This document shows, one piece after another, positions 7,037 through 7,546 of a stretch of DNA of 7,546 bases. The notes under the pieces are model-generated. The model did not search any database. It was not told the origin of the DNA and saw nothing but the letters and a program-made list of their open reading frames with translations. Numbering within the stretch: position 1 is the stretch's first letter; every line of letters begins with the position of its first letter. Source of the DNA: Bacteroidales bacterium (lineage in GTDB: Bacteria > Bacteroidota > Bacteroidia > Bacteroidales > WCHB1-69); the NCBI GenBank assembly GCA_031273515.1, contig JAISRU010000151.1, positions 1 to 7,546 of the forward strand, in the 5' to 3' direction. The position numbers and the translations under genes were made by a program.

Positions 7037-7113
7037 GTGGACAAGTGAACATGTGAACAAGTGGACAAGTGGACAAGTGGACAAGTGAACAAGTGGACAA
7101 GTGGACGAGTGAG
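7037..7113 (+). repeat. 8-bp tandem repeat array (gtggacaa)n
   Basis: Nine full 8-bp units and a partial tenth run from 7037 to 7113. The consensus is gtggacaa, with variants gtgaacaa, gtgaacat and gtggacga; five of the nine units match the consensus exactly. The array begins just after the serA terminator. The same unit occurs four times in opposite orientation at 591-622. The 8-bp period is not a multiple of 3, and the minus-strand open frame across it (6895-7092) is most likely a repeat artefact. Confidence 0.85.
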
Positions 7114-7303
7114 ATTACGAAAGAGTATTCTGGATTGGCTTTACCTTCCTCCTTGCGGTTCGGCAGAGACAAACAAGTTTGCCTCTGCGCTCGCTTCGTG
7201 CGTCGATTTACAGGATTTTAGGATTTGCAAGATTGAATAGTGTCTGCGGTATCCTGCGGGAAATAATAATTGTCGCTTTGCGCCATTTTCAATTGTCAAT
7301 TAG
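7114..7303. repeat. Modular intergenic repeat, right copy (inverted relative to 448-622)
   Basis: This convergent spacer repeats, in inverted order, the modules of the left element. 7145-7154 pairs with 549-558, 7174-7205 with 500-530, and 7254-7287 with 462-496 (one mismatch and one indel in the last pair). The spacings between modules agree to within 1 nt, except for about 48 nt at 7206-7253 that is nearly absent on the left and contains an aggattt-type microrepeat. It ends in caattgtcaatta just before the permease stop codon. No gene is visible. Confidence 0.7.
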
Positions 7304-7546
7304 TTAAGCGCTTTTTTTATAGCTCAGCACAGCCCATGCGTTGAAAAACAGCGCAAAACCGCAGAGGGCAAACAGTTGAGGCATCAGTTCGGACATGCCG
7401 CTGCCTTTAAGGTACACCGACCGCATCACCTCCATGAAATATTTCAGCGGATTGACAACCGTAATCCATTGCGCCCACTCCGGCATACTGCTCACAGGAG
7501 TAAACAGTCCGCTTATCAGGATGAGTATCACCACGAAAAAGAAAAT
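7304..7546 (-). CDS. ABC-2 type transporter permease, C-terminal fragment
   Basis: The frame is open from the right edge of the window to a TAA whose complement is at 7304-7306, so the gene's 5' part lies outside and about 80 C-terminal residues are seen. The fragment begins in a hydrophobic helix (IFFFVVILILISGLF) and continues with TPVSSMPEWAQWI, VNPLKYFMEVMRSVYLKGSG and a final hydrophobic helix (about LFALCGFALFFNAWAVL) before a short basic tail, YKKSA. The SGLFTP...MPEWAQW...NP..YF.EVMR.V.LKGSG pattern is characteristic of ABC-2 permeases of the YhhJ/YbhR/YbhS group, inner-membrane subunits of efflux or export ABC systems. The substrate cannot be inferred. The gene is convergent with serC-serA. 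The internal GTG at 7532-7534 is a valine codon within the gene, not its start. Confidence 0.88.
   Translation of the reverse strand: MFFFVVILILISGLFTPVSSMPEWAQWITVVNPLKYFMEVMRSVYLKGSGMSELMPQLFALCGFALFFNAWAVLSYKKSA

Noticed and set aside
6895..7092. 65-codon minus-strand open frame across the serA end, terminator and 8-bp repeat
   Set aside because: Its N-terminal residues are a translation of the 8-bp tandem repeat, and the rest is antisense to the terminator and serA.
7037..7113. Possible CRISPR array
   Set aside because: The units are contiguous 8-mers with no spacers, so this is a simple tandem repeat.

Overview
The window looks like a chromosomal segment of a Bacteroidetes bacterium, most likely order Bacteroidales. 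Four things point there: start codons lack Shine-Dalgarno sequences and sit behind A-rich leaders; the promoter motifs have the TAnnTTTG form; the HisRS, HutH, SerC and short SerA proteins carry lineage-typical sequence; and the intergenic DNA is built of short repeat modules common in that group. This assignment comes from motif recognition, not from a database search.

Layout. Positions 1-840 hold no convincing gene and are packed with palindromes and repeat modules. Then follow five complete genes on the + strand: a patatin-like phospholipase (841-1665), hisS (1792-3162) and hutH (3177-4694) as a close pair, then serC (4958-6031) and serA (6043-6960) as a second close pair. A clear intrinsic terminator follows serA at 6991-7027. 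After it comes a repeat-rich spacer (7028-7303). The 3' end of a convergent ABC-2 type transporter permease (7304-7546, minus strand) runs off the window.

How the genes work together. serC and serA encode consecutive enzymes of the phosphorylated serine pathway: SerA oxidises 3-phosphoglycerate and SerC transaminates the product. hisS and hutH use the same amino acid for opposite ends: HisRS charges tRNA-His, while HutH commits histidine to degradation. The other hut genes are not present here.

I found no CRISPR array, phage cluster, toxin-antitoxin pair, rRNA or tRNA, and no clear new multi-gene system. The most interesting structure is in the non-coding DNA. A modular repeat upstream of the patatin gene (448-622) recurs as a collinear inverted copy about 6.5 kb away (7037-7287). 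A 69-bp compound palindrome at 4-72 could fold into a three-way junction. In the coding part, the SerA active site stands out: lysines occupy the position of the usual catalytic histidine.
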